A DNA stretch of 64,000 bases from Bradyrhizobium sp. JYMT SZCCT0180 (GCF_018130165.1 NZ_JAFCLZ010000003.1:1-64000), one strand, 5' to 3'. Counted from the stretch's first letter, positions 27,070 through 35,542 are shown. A program made the numbers and translations. The notes: a model not told the origin generated them from the letters alone.

Positions 27070-27867
27070 TCAGCTTTGCTGTGGCCACAGCGCCTTCACG
27101 ATCGCATCCAGCCCGTCCGTCAGCGCCGCCGGTCCCGGCTGCAGGATCAGCGGCGATTTGATCTCGACGATGCGGTTGTTGCGCACTGCCGGAATGTCGC
27201 TCCAGCCCGGACGTTGCCTGATCCGCTCGGGCACGACCTTCTTGCCGCACCATGAGGCCAGGATCACGTCGGGCGCGGTGTCGCGCACCGTATCTGATGA
27301 AATGATGCGGTCCTTGGCGGCCTGCTGAAACCGCAGCTTTGGCAGCACGTCTTCGCCGCCGGCAATCTCGATCAGTTCGGACACCCAGCCGATGCCGCTG
27401 ATGATGGGATCGTCCCACTCCTCGAAATAGACTCTTGGTTTGGGCGAGGCGCGGGGCGTCGCGGCAATCGTGGCGAGGCGCTGTTCAAAGCTGGTGGCGA
27501 GCTGATCGGCGCGATCCGCGGCACCGACCAGTGCGCCGAGCGTTCGGATCATCGCGAAAATGCCGGCGACGTCGCGCTGGTTGAAGACATGGATGGCGAC
27601 GCCTGATCGCACGAGGTCGGCGACGATGTCGGCCTGCAGGTCGGAGAAAGCGAGCACCAGATCCGGTTGCAACGCCAGGACCTTCGGAATGTCTGCCGAA
27701 ATGAACGCCGATACCCGCGGCTTCTCGCGGCGCACCTGCGGCGGCCGCACCGCATAGCCGGAGACGCCGACGATGCGGTCCTGCTCGCCGAGCAGATACA
27801 GCGTCTCCACGGTCTCTTCGGTGAGGCAGACGATCCGGCGGGGCGGGAACTGGCGCATCGGGACCAT
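27070..27867 (-). CDS. Cobalamin/Fe-siderophore-type periplasmic binding protein without signal peptide
   Basis: 265 residues with the BtuF/FhuD (PF01497) pattern: RIVCLTEETVETLYLLGEQDRIVGVSGY at the start, KVLALQPDLVLAFSD, and a late VRNNRIVEIKSPLILQPGPAALTDGLDAI. The expected N-terminal signal peptide is absent: the protein opens directly with MVPMRQFPPRR. No permease or ATPase gene is adjacent. It may be a cytoplasmic cobalamin-binding protein, as annotated for similar solo proteins, or have lost its leader. Confidence 0.87.
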   Translation of the reverse strand: MVPMRQFPPRRIVCLTEETVETLYLLGEQDRIVGVSGYAVRPPQVRREKPRVSAFISADIPKVLALQPDLVLAFSDLQADIVADLVRSGVAIHVFNQRDVAGIFAMIRTLGALVGAADRADQLATSFEQRLATIAATPRASPKPRVYFEEWDDPIISGIGWVSELIEIAGGEDVLPKLRFQQAAKDRIISSDTVRDTAPDVILASWCGKKVVPERIRQRPGWSDIPAVRNNRIVEIKSPLILQPGPAALTDGLDAIVKALWPQQS

Positions 27868-27981
27868 ATGCAGAATTACCGGCCTCTTGTCACGGTACCA
27901 TTACCTCCGAGGTCATTGCCTGATTTACCTGGCTCCTTCATGCTTGCTGCGGAACTGCTTGAAAGAAATACGGGAGGACGC

Positions 27982-28380
27982 ATGACGCTGCTGGAAAAAA
28001 TCCAATCGATGAAGATGCCGTTTGCGGAATTGAAAGGCGTGACCTTTGTCGAGGCCGAGAAGGACCGTGTGGTCGCGAAGATGCTGGTGCGCCCCGAGCT
28101 CTGCACCTTGCGCAGCACGATTCACGGTGGCGCAGTGATGGCATTTGCAGATTCGGTTGGCGCGGCCGCGACCGTCATCAATCTGCCTGAAGATGCCAAG
28201 GGCACCACCACGATCGAGAGCAAGACCAATTTCATTGGCGGTGCCAAGGAAGGCAGCACGGTGATTGCGACCGCGACCCCGGTGCACCGGGGCCGGCGCA
28301 CCCAGGTCTGGCAGACCCGGCTTGAGACCGAGGACGGCAAGCTGGTCGCGATCGTCACCCAGACCCAGATGGTGCTGTAG
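27982..28380 (+). CDS. PaaI-type hotdog thioesterase
   Basis: 132 residues, single hotdog domain. RSTIHGGAVMAFADSVGAAATV is the central helix with the HGG motif, and ESKTNFIGGAKEGSTVIATATPVHRGRRTQVWQTRL the sheet. These enzymes hydrolyse small or aromatic acyl-CoA thioesters. The ATG at 27982 has GGGAGGA 5 bases upstream; upstream in-frame starts add about 100 residues with no family match. Convergent with the aldoxime dehydratase gene, 18 bases apart. Phenylacetyl-CoA as substrate would fit the neighbouring aldoxime genes but is only a guess. Confidence 0.9.
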   Translation: MTLLEKIQSMKMPFAELKGVTFVEAEKDRVVAKMLVRPELCTLRSTIHGGAVMAFADSVGAAATVINLPEDAKGTTTIESKTNFIGGAKEGSTVIATATPVHRGRRTQVWQTRLETEDGKLVAIVTQTQMVL

Positions 28381-28398
28381 GCGCGCGGACAGTGCCCG

Positions 28399-29445
28399 CT
28401 ACGCGGCATCCGTGGGCACGGCGTTGAGCATCCCGGTTTGCGGATGACAATCCAGATACTCAAAGAAGGCTTCGTCGGCCCGCGCCACCGTGACCTCGTG
28501 ATAGAGCCGCAGCTTCGCGGCAGGGCCCAAGGTCGACAGATATTTCATCGCGGCGCCAAAAATCCGAACATGAGTCGGATGCGATTCCGCCCATCGCTCC
28601 AGGGCGGCGAGGCTCTTCCACCAGCTCATGCCGTAGGATTTTTCGGTGCGTGTGCCGTCGGTCGCGACCACCGTCATGTAGCGGTTGGCGTAACAGCCGA
28701 TCGAGCGGCCGTCATCGCGCAGGAAGTCCATGCCTTCCCGCAACACCGGCTCGACGTCCTCGAGGTACATTTTGCGTTCGGAGGCTTCGGTATCGCCCCA
28801 ATCCTGGCCCGATCGGATCAGGCAGACATTGTCTGAAGGAATGACCCTGATGCGGGCGCCATCACGGACAGCGGTGATGTTTCCTGATGGCGCCATCTCG
28901 CTGGTTTGGGATTTGGGAATGCGATCGCGCATGCCGCCCCAATAGGCGTGCTCCTGAATCTCGCCGCTCATGCCGTCGGCGAGAACCGCGACCCCTTCGG
29001 GTCTTCCGAGGGACGAGAACAGGGTCTCATAGCCTTCCACGCCGGGATGCAGCACCTCGATGAACGTGCCCACACCGCCGGCGTTTCGCCGCTCGCCGGT
29101 CCAGCCCTCGCGCACCGCCGGGAACCAGCCGTCGAATTTTGTGTGATCGTCCCAATAGGCCACGGTGACGACATTGGTGAAACCGGCTTCGTCGATATAG
29201 CGGGCGCGGTCCCAATGCGTCGGGCCGCCAGTCTGCTTGAAAGCGGCGGCGATCCACGCCAGCGCCTGCTCCGCAGCTTCGAAGGGCTCGCCGCGGGTCT
29301 GGACGCCGAAATAGGCCATCACCACCCGCGCCACGCTTGGCTTGTGCCGCGCCACGAACGACGGGTAGGGCGGCGCGTAGTCGTCGGGGACGCGGCGGTG
29401 GCGCGTACGGACGCTTTTCAGATGCTCCGGGATCGCGGATTCCAT
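28399..29445 (-). CDS. oxd: Aldoxime dehydratase (haem-containing, Oxd family)
   Basis: 348 residues. It converts an aldoxime to the nitrile with loss of water, with haem b binding substrate through nitrogen. The family pattern is clear: VMAYFGVQTRG, WDRARYIDEAGFTNVVTVAYWDD, NVCLIRSGQDWGD, and WAESHPTHVRIFGAAMKYL followed by KLRLYHEV. The likely proximal haem His is in the SHPTH motif (about 289-292) and the distal catalytic His in LYHEV (about 316), with Ser212 also conserved. AGGAG precedes the ATG. The nitrilase gene lies 39 bases upstream on the same strand, giving a complete aldoxime to nitrile to acid route. Confidence 0.93.
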   Translation of the reverse strand: MESAIPEHLKSVRTRHRRVPDDYAPPYPSFVARHKPSVARVVMAYFGVQTRGEPFEAAEQALAWIAAAFKQTGGPTHWDRARYIDEAGFTNVVTVAYWDDHTKFDGWFPAVREGWTGERRNAGGVGTFIEVLHPGVEGYETLFSSLGRPEGVAVLADGMSGEIQEHAYWGGMRDRIPKSQTSEMAPSGNITAVRDGARIRVIPSDNVCLIRSGQDWGDTEASERKMYLEDVEPVLREGMDFLRDDGRSIGCYANRYMTVVATDGTRTEKSYGMSWWKSLAALERWAESHPTHVRIFGAAMKYLSTLGPAAKLRLYHEVTVARADEAFFEYLDCHPQTGMLNAVPTDAA

Positions 29446-29484
29446 GGCTGGCTCCTCGTAGCTGGCAGAACCATTTGCAGGTCG

Positions 29485-30498
29485 TCAGGCCTGAAGCCTG
29501 ATTTCGCTCATGACCTCGGCATCGACCGGTAAGGTAAAATGCTCGACGCGGTTGGCGCGAGAGGTGTTGAGCAGCAGCCGGGTGACATCAGGCCGGGAAT
29601 AATGTCCGGCGGGATCAGCGGCGTTCTTCGCCACCCCGATCATGCCGAGATCGATATCGGCATAGAGAATGCCTTCCTGGTCCGGCGGCAGTTTTTCGGC
29701 GAGCGAACTGCCGTCCGGCCCGTAGATCACCGCATGGCCGCCGCCGGCATGCAGGAACGCGTGCTTCTCGGGGGAGTCGCAGAGCTCGTCGATCATGGCC
29801 TGCGAGACCACGGCGCAGGGAGCGAGGACGAAGCATGAGCCCTCGACCGCGTAGATCTTGCTCGCGGCGTTGTTGACCTCATGGCCAAGCGCGTGCGCGA
29901 ACGGGTCGTACAGCGAGAAGCTCGGCCAGGCGCCGACATGAACCTGCTCGTTCTGGGCGTACATCGCGTATTTCGACAGCGGCTGCAGATGTTCCCAGCA
30001 GCACAAGGCCCCGAGCCGGCCGACATCGGCGCGATCATGGACGGCGAGGTCGCTGCCGTCGCCTTCGCCGAACACGGTGCGTTCGGCATGGGTCGGCCGC
30101 AGCTTGCGGCGCCTGGCGATGGTCTCGCCGTCGGGCCCGATCAGCCATTGCGCGATGTAGAGGCTGCCGCCGGCCCGTTCGGAGAGGCCGAGGACCGCGG
30201 TCAGCTTGGCGCGCTTCACGGCGTTGCGGATCTTGTCCGCCTGTGGGCTGTCATAGGCCAGCGAGTTGTCGAAATAGCGCTGCACAAAGCCGCGGCCGAT
30301 CGCCCAGGCGGGCGCGCCGAGCCAGATCTGCCATGGATATCCGGGAATGAAGGTTTCGGGAAACGCGATCAGTTTTGCACCCTGGCCGGCAGCCTGTTCG
30401 ATCAGCGCGATCGTCTTGTCCACGGTCGCATCGAGATCGAGGAAGACCGGCGCCGCCTGAACCACCGCTACCTTGTACTTCTGGTGCACGAGACCCAT
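29485..30498 (-). CDS. nit: Nitrilase
   Basis: 337 residues, carbon-nitrogen hydrolase. Catalytic triad: Glu48 in FPETFIPGYP, Lys132 in RRKLRPTHAER and Cys167 in ALCCWEHLQP, all in the true nitrilase form (CWEH), not amidase. It hydrolyses nitriles to acid and ammonia. Of two in-frame ATGs, 30498 has AAGG about 9 bases upstream while the one at 30507 abuts it, so 30498 is preferred. Genetically it is the first of two: nit then oxd, behind an araC-type gene on the same strand. This arrangement is known from bacteria that degrade aldoximes. Confidence 0.95.
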   Translation of the reverse strand: MGLVHQKYKVAVVQAAPVFLDLDATVDKTIALIEQAAGQGAKLIAFPETFIPGYPWQIWLGAPAWAIGRGFVQRYFDNSLAYDSPQADKIRNAVKRAKLTAVLGLSERAGGSLYIAQWLIGPDGETIARRRKLRPTHAERTVFGEGDGSDLAVHDRADVGRLGALCCWEHLQPLSKYAMYAQNEQVHVGAWPSFSLYDPFAHALGHEVNNAASKIYAVEGSCFVLAPCAVVSQAMIDELCDSPEKHAFLHAGGGHAVIYGPDGSSLAEKLPPDQEGILYADIDLGMIGVAKNAADPAGHYSRPDVTRLLLNTSRANRVEHFTLPVDAEVMSEIRLQA

Positions 30499-30697
30499 CG
30501 AAATCATCCTTCTGCGTTGGGAGATAAGGCAATCGCTGGGTCGAAAGCCTACGGCGCCCCTGGCCGTGGCGCTTGTCCGTGGCAGAACGAAAACTTGTCT
30601 TAACTTGCAATTGTCCGCCGCAAGGCGGAGAGCGCGGGCGCGTCGCCGCAGGCGGGCGTTGTGCCGCCGCGGGAGGCCGGACCGATCGGAGGAGAAT

Positions 30698-31651
30698 TTA
30701 TTGCGTCGGGCGGTCGCGCCATTCGCGCGGCGAGGCGCCGTACCTCTGCCTGAAGATTCGGCTGAAATGGGCGAGGTCGTTGAAGCCCCACGCGTATGCG
30801 ATGTCGCTGATGTGCCGGGCCGCATGCGCCGGGTCCGACAGGTCGCGCTTGCATCGCTCCAGGCGCTGCTTCTGAACGTAGCTGCGGAACGAGTGCTGCT
30901 CGTCGGCCATCAGATCGCTGGCATAGCGCGGCGAGATTCCGGTGGCCGCGGCAACCTGCGAGATCGACAGGTCGGGATCGCTCAGGTGCGTCAGTATGTA
31001 ATTCTTGAGCCGATAAAGCAGCGCAGAGCGGTGAAACGACTGGTCCGACGAACGCGCATGCATCCGATCGGCGAAGGCCATGGCAATGAGATCCAGTCCC
31101 TGATCCAGGAGGCGGGATGCAGTGGCGGGATCGACGTGGTCGACGACCTTGCTGGTGCTGACCAGAAACTCGTAGGCCAGGCCTTCCAGGGGACGACTAC
31201 TGCAGAAGGTGGTCGCGGTCAGCGCGTCGAATGCGCCGATGCGTTGCTGCAGAAGTTTTCGCGGCATCTGCAGGATCGTCTGCGAAAAACTGTCATCGAA
31301 GCGCAGTTCGTAGGGGCGGGTGGTGTCGTAAATGACGAACTGTCCCGCGGAGACGACGGCATCGCGGCCGTCCTGGTACACGCCGTTGACGCCGTGGTTG
31401 CCCAGCGCGAGCAGTACGTAATCCTCGCTTGCGCGTGCGATCCGGGATGGCGTGCGGAACACCCGCTGGGCGCAGGAATCGACGCGGGTAAACGTCGCGC
31501 GGCCGATCGCGGATTGCGAAACCGCGCCCCAAAACCCCTCCCGCATATCGGAGTGGCAATCGAGACCGACAAAGGTATCGCAGACGATGTCCTGCCAGAC
31601 CGCAAGGCGTCGATCCGGAACTGAAGAACTCGTGTCGAGCACGACAGCCAC
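30698..31651 (-). CDS. AraC family regulator, probably of the nitrilase-aldoxime dehydratase genes
   Basis: 317 residues. The N-terminal effector domain (about 10-190) is of the 'AraC-binding-like' type (VVSAGQFVIYDTTRPYELRF). The C-terminal double HTH (about 212-312) has LSISQVAAATGISPRYASDLM and the signature HISDIAYAWGFNDLAHFSRIFRQ. GTG start at 31651 with GGAGG 6 bases upstream. The position, 199 bases upstream of the nitrilase on the same strand, matches known aldoxime loci, where an araC-like gene controls induction. Confidence 0.92.
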   Translation of the reverse strand: MAVVLDTSSSVPDRRLAVWQDIVCDTFVGLDCHSDMREGFWGAVSQSAIGRATFTRVDSCAQRVFRTPSRIARASEDYVLLALGNHGVNGVYQDGRDAVVSAGQFVIYDTTRPYELRFDDSFSQTILQMPRKLLQQRIGAFDALTATTFCSSRPLEGLAYEFLVSTSKVVDHVDPATASRLLDQGLDLIAMAFADRMHARSSDQSFHRSALLYRLKNYILTHLSDPDLSISQVAAATGISPRYASDLMADEQHSFRSYVQKQRLERCKRDLSDPAHAARHISDIAYAWGFNDLAHFSRIFRQRYGASPREWRDRPTQ

Positions 31652-31877
31652 GATGGCACCTCCGCGAACCGGCGTAAGTGTGAGCCAAAGCCCGGCTCAA
31701 ATCCAGTGTGTGCAAAGAGCTTGCCGGGCGCGGCGACTGGCGTTGATTTGGTTACCAAATTGTTAAGCGGAGAATGGCTTTTTATTAGGCATTTGAAGGG
31801 GTTGAACTTCATATTGCGACGCACAATATAGGTGGTCTAGGGATTCGACGCCTCCTCGAGGGCTACCACGAGGAGTT

Positions 31878-32516
31878 ATGACTATGAACTACCATACTAC
31901 CGTTCCGAGCCGCGCCAAGAGTACGGTCAAGGGCACCGTTCGGATTCTAAGCCAGCAAGAGGAATTGCCGCTTCTGCGCGATCACCTTTTGCGGCTCGAC
32001 CGCACCAGCCGCCATGATCGCTTTCATGGCTTCATGGACGACAGCTTCATCGAACGCTACGCCGAAAAATGCGCCAACGACGGCACGGTCATCATCGCCT
32101 ATTTTGAGGATGGCGTGGTGCGTGGCGCCGCCGAACTGCATCCGCCGGAGCAATCGCCTGACGCACTGCCGGAGATCGCCTTCAGCGTGGAGAGCTCGGT
32201 ACGGCGCAAGGGCGTTGGCAGCATCCTGTTCAGGAATCTGATCGCGGAGGCGCGGGCCAAAGGATACAAGAGCCTGCGGATCACCACCGGCGCGCAGAAC
32301 GAAGCGATGCGGGCGCTCGCCAACAAGTTTGGCGCTCACCTGACATTCCGCTACGGCGAATCCACCGGCAGCATCGATCTGGCCAAGCAAAACCAGCCGG
32401 AAGCGGCGCCGTCCGCAATGGCGACGACGCTCGAGGCGGCACGGGCGATTACGAACTTCAATCGTGCCTATTGGGCCATGATGCTGAGAATGTCCGGCTG
32501 GGGCCGGACGGCCTGA
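31878..32516 (+). CDS. GNAT family N-acetyltransferase
   Basis: 212 residues. The acetyl-CoA-binding motif A is EIAFSVESSVRRKGVGSIL (R-R-K-G-V-G), followed by helix and AKGYKSLRITTGAQNEAMRALANKFGA. The N-terminal RLDRTSRHDRFHGFMDDSF segment is seen in a subgroup fused to protein lysine acetyltransferases, but here it stands alone. A 40-residue C-terminal extension has no match. GAGGAG lies just upstream of the ATG. Substrate unknown. Confidence 0.9.
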   Translation: MTMNYHTTVPSRAKSTVKGTVRILSQQEELPLLRDHLLRLDRTSRHDRFHGFMDDSFIERYAEKCANDGTVIIAYFEDGVVRGAAELHPPEQSPDALPEIAFSVESSVRRKGVGSILFRNLIAEARAKGYKSLRITTGAQNEAMRALANKFGAHLTFRYGESTGSIDLAKQNQPEAAPSAMATTLEAARAITNFNRAYWAMMLRMSGWGRTA

Positions 32517-32588
32517 CCGGAAGGCCCATAGACCAGGGGCAATTCGCGGATCTGCTCGATCGCGCGAATTGCCCGGGGGCTCTAGATT

Positions 32589-32647
32589 CTTGTTTTGACG
32601 CGTTTTCTTGACGCGAACCGGTATCCACTTCGCTGGAAAACGCTCTA
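32589..32647. repeat. 59-base dispersed repeat (copy 2)
   Basis: Same element as 25965-26023, same orientation, one mismatch (G for C at the 21st base). It lies between the GNAT gene and the convergent 100-residue gene, 19 bases from the stop of the latter. Inverted arms GCGTTTTC/GAAAACGC could act as a bidirectional 3' stem-loop. Confidence 0.85.
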
Positions 32648-32666
32648 GGTTCTTCAGGAATGGACT

Positions 32667-32969
32667 TCAGGTACCGGTGCGCTTGTCGTTACCGAAGCGC
32701 CTGATCACCTTGCGTTCGACCACAACCGAGCGCTGGGCGCCTTGCTCACCCGTGATGACGCGGGTGGCGGACCGCGCAACAGCGCGACCGGTCTTCTTCA
32801 CCTCGACCAGCACTTCTTCGAGCGGTAGCCCCATCAGCGCTGCGGCGATTTCCGCCTGCTGCTGCTGATCGTCGGTAATGCCGACGGCGGCGAAGATTGC
32901 TTCCTCCAGCGTCGGCGGATCGCGCCGTACGCGCCGGGTGCCATATTTCGTGTTCCAGTCTTCGCTCAT
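32667..32969 (-). CDS. Conserved hypothetical protein
   Basis: 100 residues, soluble. The N-terminus MSEDWNTKYGTRRVRRDPPTLEEAIFAA is distinctive, then a helical middle (DDQQQQAEIAAALMGLPLEEVLVEVKK) and a basic C-terminus. No known domain; I recall similar proteins in Bradyrhizobium only. The ATG at 32969 has a GAGG upstream, and an 18-codon upstream extension is unlikely. Confidence 0.75.
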   Translation of the reverse strand: MSEDWNTKYGTRRVRRDPPTLEEAIFAAVGITDDQQQQAEIAAALMGLPLEEVLVEVKKTGRAVARSATRVITGEQGAQRSVVVERKVIRRFGNDKRTGT

Positions 32970-33055
32970 CGGGGCCTCGCATCTGATGCGGAGATACCTA
33001 AGGGCCCTTATGTTGCATTGCAATATGAATTTGGCGTGGCATTACAGCCATGCAC

Positions 33056-33355
33056 CTACAATTTCTCCAGTCTGGTAGCGTCGTACAGTTCGATGGACGT
33101 GGCGGCCGCAGCCAGCGACTGCAGCGACTTGACGAAGTCGCGCGAGGCCGGGACCGCGAAATGGTTAAGCAGCGCCGTGCGGTCGGCCCATTGCTCGAAA
33201 AACACCAGCCGCAGCGGGTTTTCGCAATCGACATGCACGGCGTGCGAGATGCACCCGGGTTCGCCGCGCGAACGATGGACATGCTCGAGGCTCAGGCGGC
33301 GGACCTCGTCGAAACTGTCCTGGCGCGCCGTCACACTGCCGGTAACCACGATCAT
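33056..33355 (-). CDS. Antibiotic biosynthesis monooxygenase (ABM) domain protein
   Basis: 99 residues, single ferredoxin-like barrel of the ABM/YgiN type. Typical segments are VTARQDSFDEVRRLSLEHVHRSRGEPGCISHAVHVD and LRLVFFEQWADRTALLNHFAVPASRDFV. Members act without cofactor on quinol- or polyphenol-like substrates or are structural; no substrate can be assigned. GGGAGG lies before the ATG. Confidence 0.9.
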   Translation of the reverse strand: MIVVTGSVTARQDSFDEVRRLSLEHVHRSRGEPGCISHAVHVDCENPLRLVFFEQWADRTALLNHFAVPASRDFVKSLQSLAAAATSIELYDATRLEKL

Positions 33356-33388
33356 GTTGTCCTCCCGTTTTCACCGTCCTTGTCAGGA

Positions 33389-34105
33389 CTACTCGGCGGC
33401 GGTCAGATCCAGCGGTTGTTGCGGCCAGCGCTTGAGCGCGGCGTGTCCGGCATCGGTCAGGACGTAAATGCCGCGCTCGGCGCGATCGAACCAGCCATAG
33501 ACATTGTGCAGTAAAATCTTGCCGGCGTCCGGCATATCGATCCGCAAATCCTTCACGCGCCGCGGGCCACCCGAAAGTGCCGCAGCACAGGCCAGCGCCT
33601 GCTGGCGATAGGCCGTCATGATCGGCGCCCGCGTAGAGCCGCCCATCGCCGGATCGCCCTTGCGCCGCTCGTGCTCCCTGATCAGCCGCGAGCGCTTCTT
33701 GGGATTGCGGCGAGGGGCTGTCGTGGAGGGTTTGACGATCACCTCGACATCGCCGGTGTTGGTGACCGCGAGCATGCCAAAGCCGAGCCGACGACAGAGG
33801 TTGCGATAGCGGGCGTCGCTTTCGCGGCCCTTGCCGCGTGCCGACAATTTGGCCGCGAGCCACACCTCGTCACAAGCGCCCGCGCGATCGACCGCCTGCA
33901 GGATCAGTTCGAGATTGAATGTGAGCTTCAATTCCCCGATCACCACGACCGGCGGATCGTCGCCGCTGAGCGCCACCAGGTCGCAGCCGCCGATCTCGCC
34001 CTTGACCGTGAAGCCGAGCTTTTCAAGGAAGCGTTTGACGGGCAGGTAAAGCGCGGTTTCCAACGACAGGCTCCGGCGGCAACGCGGCCGCGACTCAATG
34101 CCCAT
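33389..34105 (-). CDS. DUF2161 family protein, PD-(D/E)XK nuclease-like
   Basis: 238 residues. The N-terminal half has an LETALYLPVKRFLEKLGFTVKGEIGGCDLVAL segment and then VVVIGELKL: Asp followed about 17 residues later by E-x-K, the layout of PD-(D/E)XK phosphodiesterases. The C-terminal part (about 160-235) resembles a winged helix (GGPRRVKDLRI...NVYGWFDRAERGIYVLT). The family is annotated as 'DUF2161 domain-containing phosphodiesterase'; its cellular role is unknown. It lies 33 bases upstream of the ABM gene on the same strand. Confidence 0.85.
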   Translation of the reverse strand: MGIESRPRCRRSLSLETALYLPVKRFLEKLGFTVKGEIGGCDLVALSGDDPPVVVIGELKLTFNLELILQAVDRAGACDEVWLAAKLSARGKGRESDARYRNLCRRLGFGMLAVTNTGDVEVIVKPSTTAPRRNPKKRSRLIREHERRKGDPAMGGSTRAPIMTAYRQQALACAAALSGGPRRVKDLRIDMPDAGKILLHNVYGWFDRAERGIYVLTDAGHAALKRWPQQPLDLTAAE

Positions 34106-34250
34106 AGCCTAGCCGGTATTTGGTCAAATCGCTCGGGCGCGGCGAATCTGGAAAAGCAAGCTCGTCACCACCGGATTCACCGGACCTTCGCTGAATCCGT
34201 CGAAAATGGCCCGTTGCAGACCCATACCCGCCGCGTAGACTGATCTCACC

Positions 34251-34643
34251 ATGCGCCAGCACATCGGATATGTTTCGCTTCTTGTTCGCGACTACGATGA
34301 AGCCATCTCCTACTTCACCGAACGGCTGGGCTTTGGGTTGGTCCAGGACACCGATCTCGGCAGCGGCAAAAGGTGGGTCCTGATTGCTCCACCGGGCTCT
34401 CTGGAGACCCGCATCCTGCTCGCGAAAGCGATCCCACCGGACCAAACGAAACACGTTGGCGATCAAGCAGGCGGGCGCGTGTTTCTCTTCTTGCACACAG
34501 ACGATTTCTGGCGCGACTACGAAGCCTATCGCTCAAAAGGCGTGCTGTTTCGGGAGGAACCGCGCGTCGAGCCGTACGGAACGGTTGCGGTCTTTGATGA
34601 TCTCTACGGAAATCGCTGGGATTTGTTGCAGCTGACGCGATAA
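34251..34643 (+). CDS. VOC (glyoxalase/bleomycin resistance) superfamily protein
   Basis: 130 residues with two beta-alpha-beta-beta-beta units: HIGYVSLLVRDYDEAISYFTERLGFGLVQDT opens the first, RVFLFLHTDDFWRDYEAYRSKGVLFREEPR the second, ending FDDLYGNRWDLLQL. The likely metal ligands are His4 and the late Glu/Asp in the second unit. Many such proteins are lyases or dioxygenases; the substrate is unknown. Its 3' end overlaps the end of the frameshifted antitoxin on the opposite strand. Confidence 0.9.
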   Translation: MRQHIGYVSLLVRDYDEAISYFTERLGFGLVQDTDLGSGKRWVLIAPPGSLETRILLAKAIPPDQTKHVGDQAGGRVFLFLHTDDFWRDYEAYRSKGVLFREEPRVEPYGTVAVFDDLYGNRWDLLQLTR

Positions 34644-34812
34644 GCCGCAATAGCCTCGTCTGCAATCGCATCGAGCTTGCCATCACGCGCGTCGCGTTCG
34701 ATCGCTGCGTCGAACCGGTCGGCGTCGAATGCTTCGAACCACGCGCGAAACCGCGCAAGCTCCCCCGGGGGAGTCGCTCGACGGCTTTTTCGATGTCCTC
34801 GGCGGTTGTCAT
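34604..34812 (-). pseudogene. Frameshifted orphan antitoxin-like gene
   Basis: Two overlapping frames together make one protein of a type I know as an addiction-module antitoxin: MTTAEDIEKAVERLP in the frame starting at 34812, then PGELARFRAWFEAFDADRFDAAIERD...AIADEAIAAYR in the next frame. The join falls in a CCCCCGGGGG run at about 34762-34771, consistent with loss of one base. The usual downstream RelE/ParE-type toxin gene is missing; the VOC gene occupies that place. Sequencing error in the homopolymer run is the main alternative. Confidence 0.65.
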
Positions 34813-34861
34813 CCCAGCAATATAACATCCGAAAAGGCGAGGAAGCCCGACTTGGGCCGAT

Positions 34862-35542
34862 TTAAACCCGCCCGCTCACCGGCAGCAGCGCGCCGGTGAC
34901 GGCGGAGGCGGCGTCGCTGGCGAGGAACAGGATCACGTCGGCCAGTTCTGTTGGCCTTACCCATTTGCTGAAATCGGCTTTCGGCATGCTGGCGCGATTG
35001 GCTGCGGTGTCGATGATCGACGGCAGCACGGCGTTGACCGTGATTTTGCCCTTGTATTCGGCGGCGAGGGCTTCGGTCAGGCGATGCACGCCGGCCTTGG
35101 ACGCCGCATAGGCGCCCATGCCGGCGCCCGCCTGCAGCGCGCCAAGCGCGCCGACATTGACGATCCGCCCAGTGCCGGACGCGGTCAGATACGGGATCGC
35201 CGCGCGCGAGGCGTTGAGCGCGGTCGTGACGTTGAGCGCGTACATGCGCTGCCACGTCTTCGGATCGCCCTCAATGACCGTCTCGAACGCAAAACCGCCG
35301 GCGATGTTGATCAGTGCGTCGAGCCTGCCGAAATGCGACACCGCGGCGTCGATGGCCTTCTTCGCCGCCGCCGCATCGGTCAGGTCGACACCGCCGAGTT
35401 CGAACTGGTTTGATGTCGCCGGTACCTGCGTCGGCGCGTGGTCTACGCTTGCGACCCTGGCGCCGGCCGCCAGCGCCTGGTCAACGACGATGCTGCCGAG
35501 CGCGCCGAGGGCGCCGGTCACGACAATGACTTTTCCATCCAT
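34862..35542 (-). CDS. Short-chain dehydrogenase/reductase
   Basis: 226 residues, classical SDR. The NAD(P)-binding T-G-A-x3-G-x-G appears as VVTGALGALGS, NIAGG is the NNAG equivalent (Asn to Ile-Ala at this site), and the active site is Tyr in GAYAASKAG with the preceding Gly/Ala-rich strand where the Ser should be (VNVGALGALQ). The catalytic Ser therefore seems replaced, so activity needs checking. GGAGG lies before the ATG at 35542. It is divergent from the SGNH hydrolase gene across about 126 bases. Confidence 0.9.
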   Translation of the reverse strand: MDGKVIVVTGALGALGSIVVDQALAAGARVASVDHAPTQVPATSNQFELGGVDLTDAAAAKKAIDAAVSHFGRLDALINIAGGFAFETVIEGDPKTWQRMYALNVTTALNASRAAIPYLTASGTGRIVNVGALGALQAGAGMGAYAASKAGVHRLTEALAAEYKGKITVNAVLPSIIDTAANRASMPKADFSKWVRPTELADVILFLASDAASAVTGALLPVSGRV

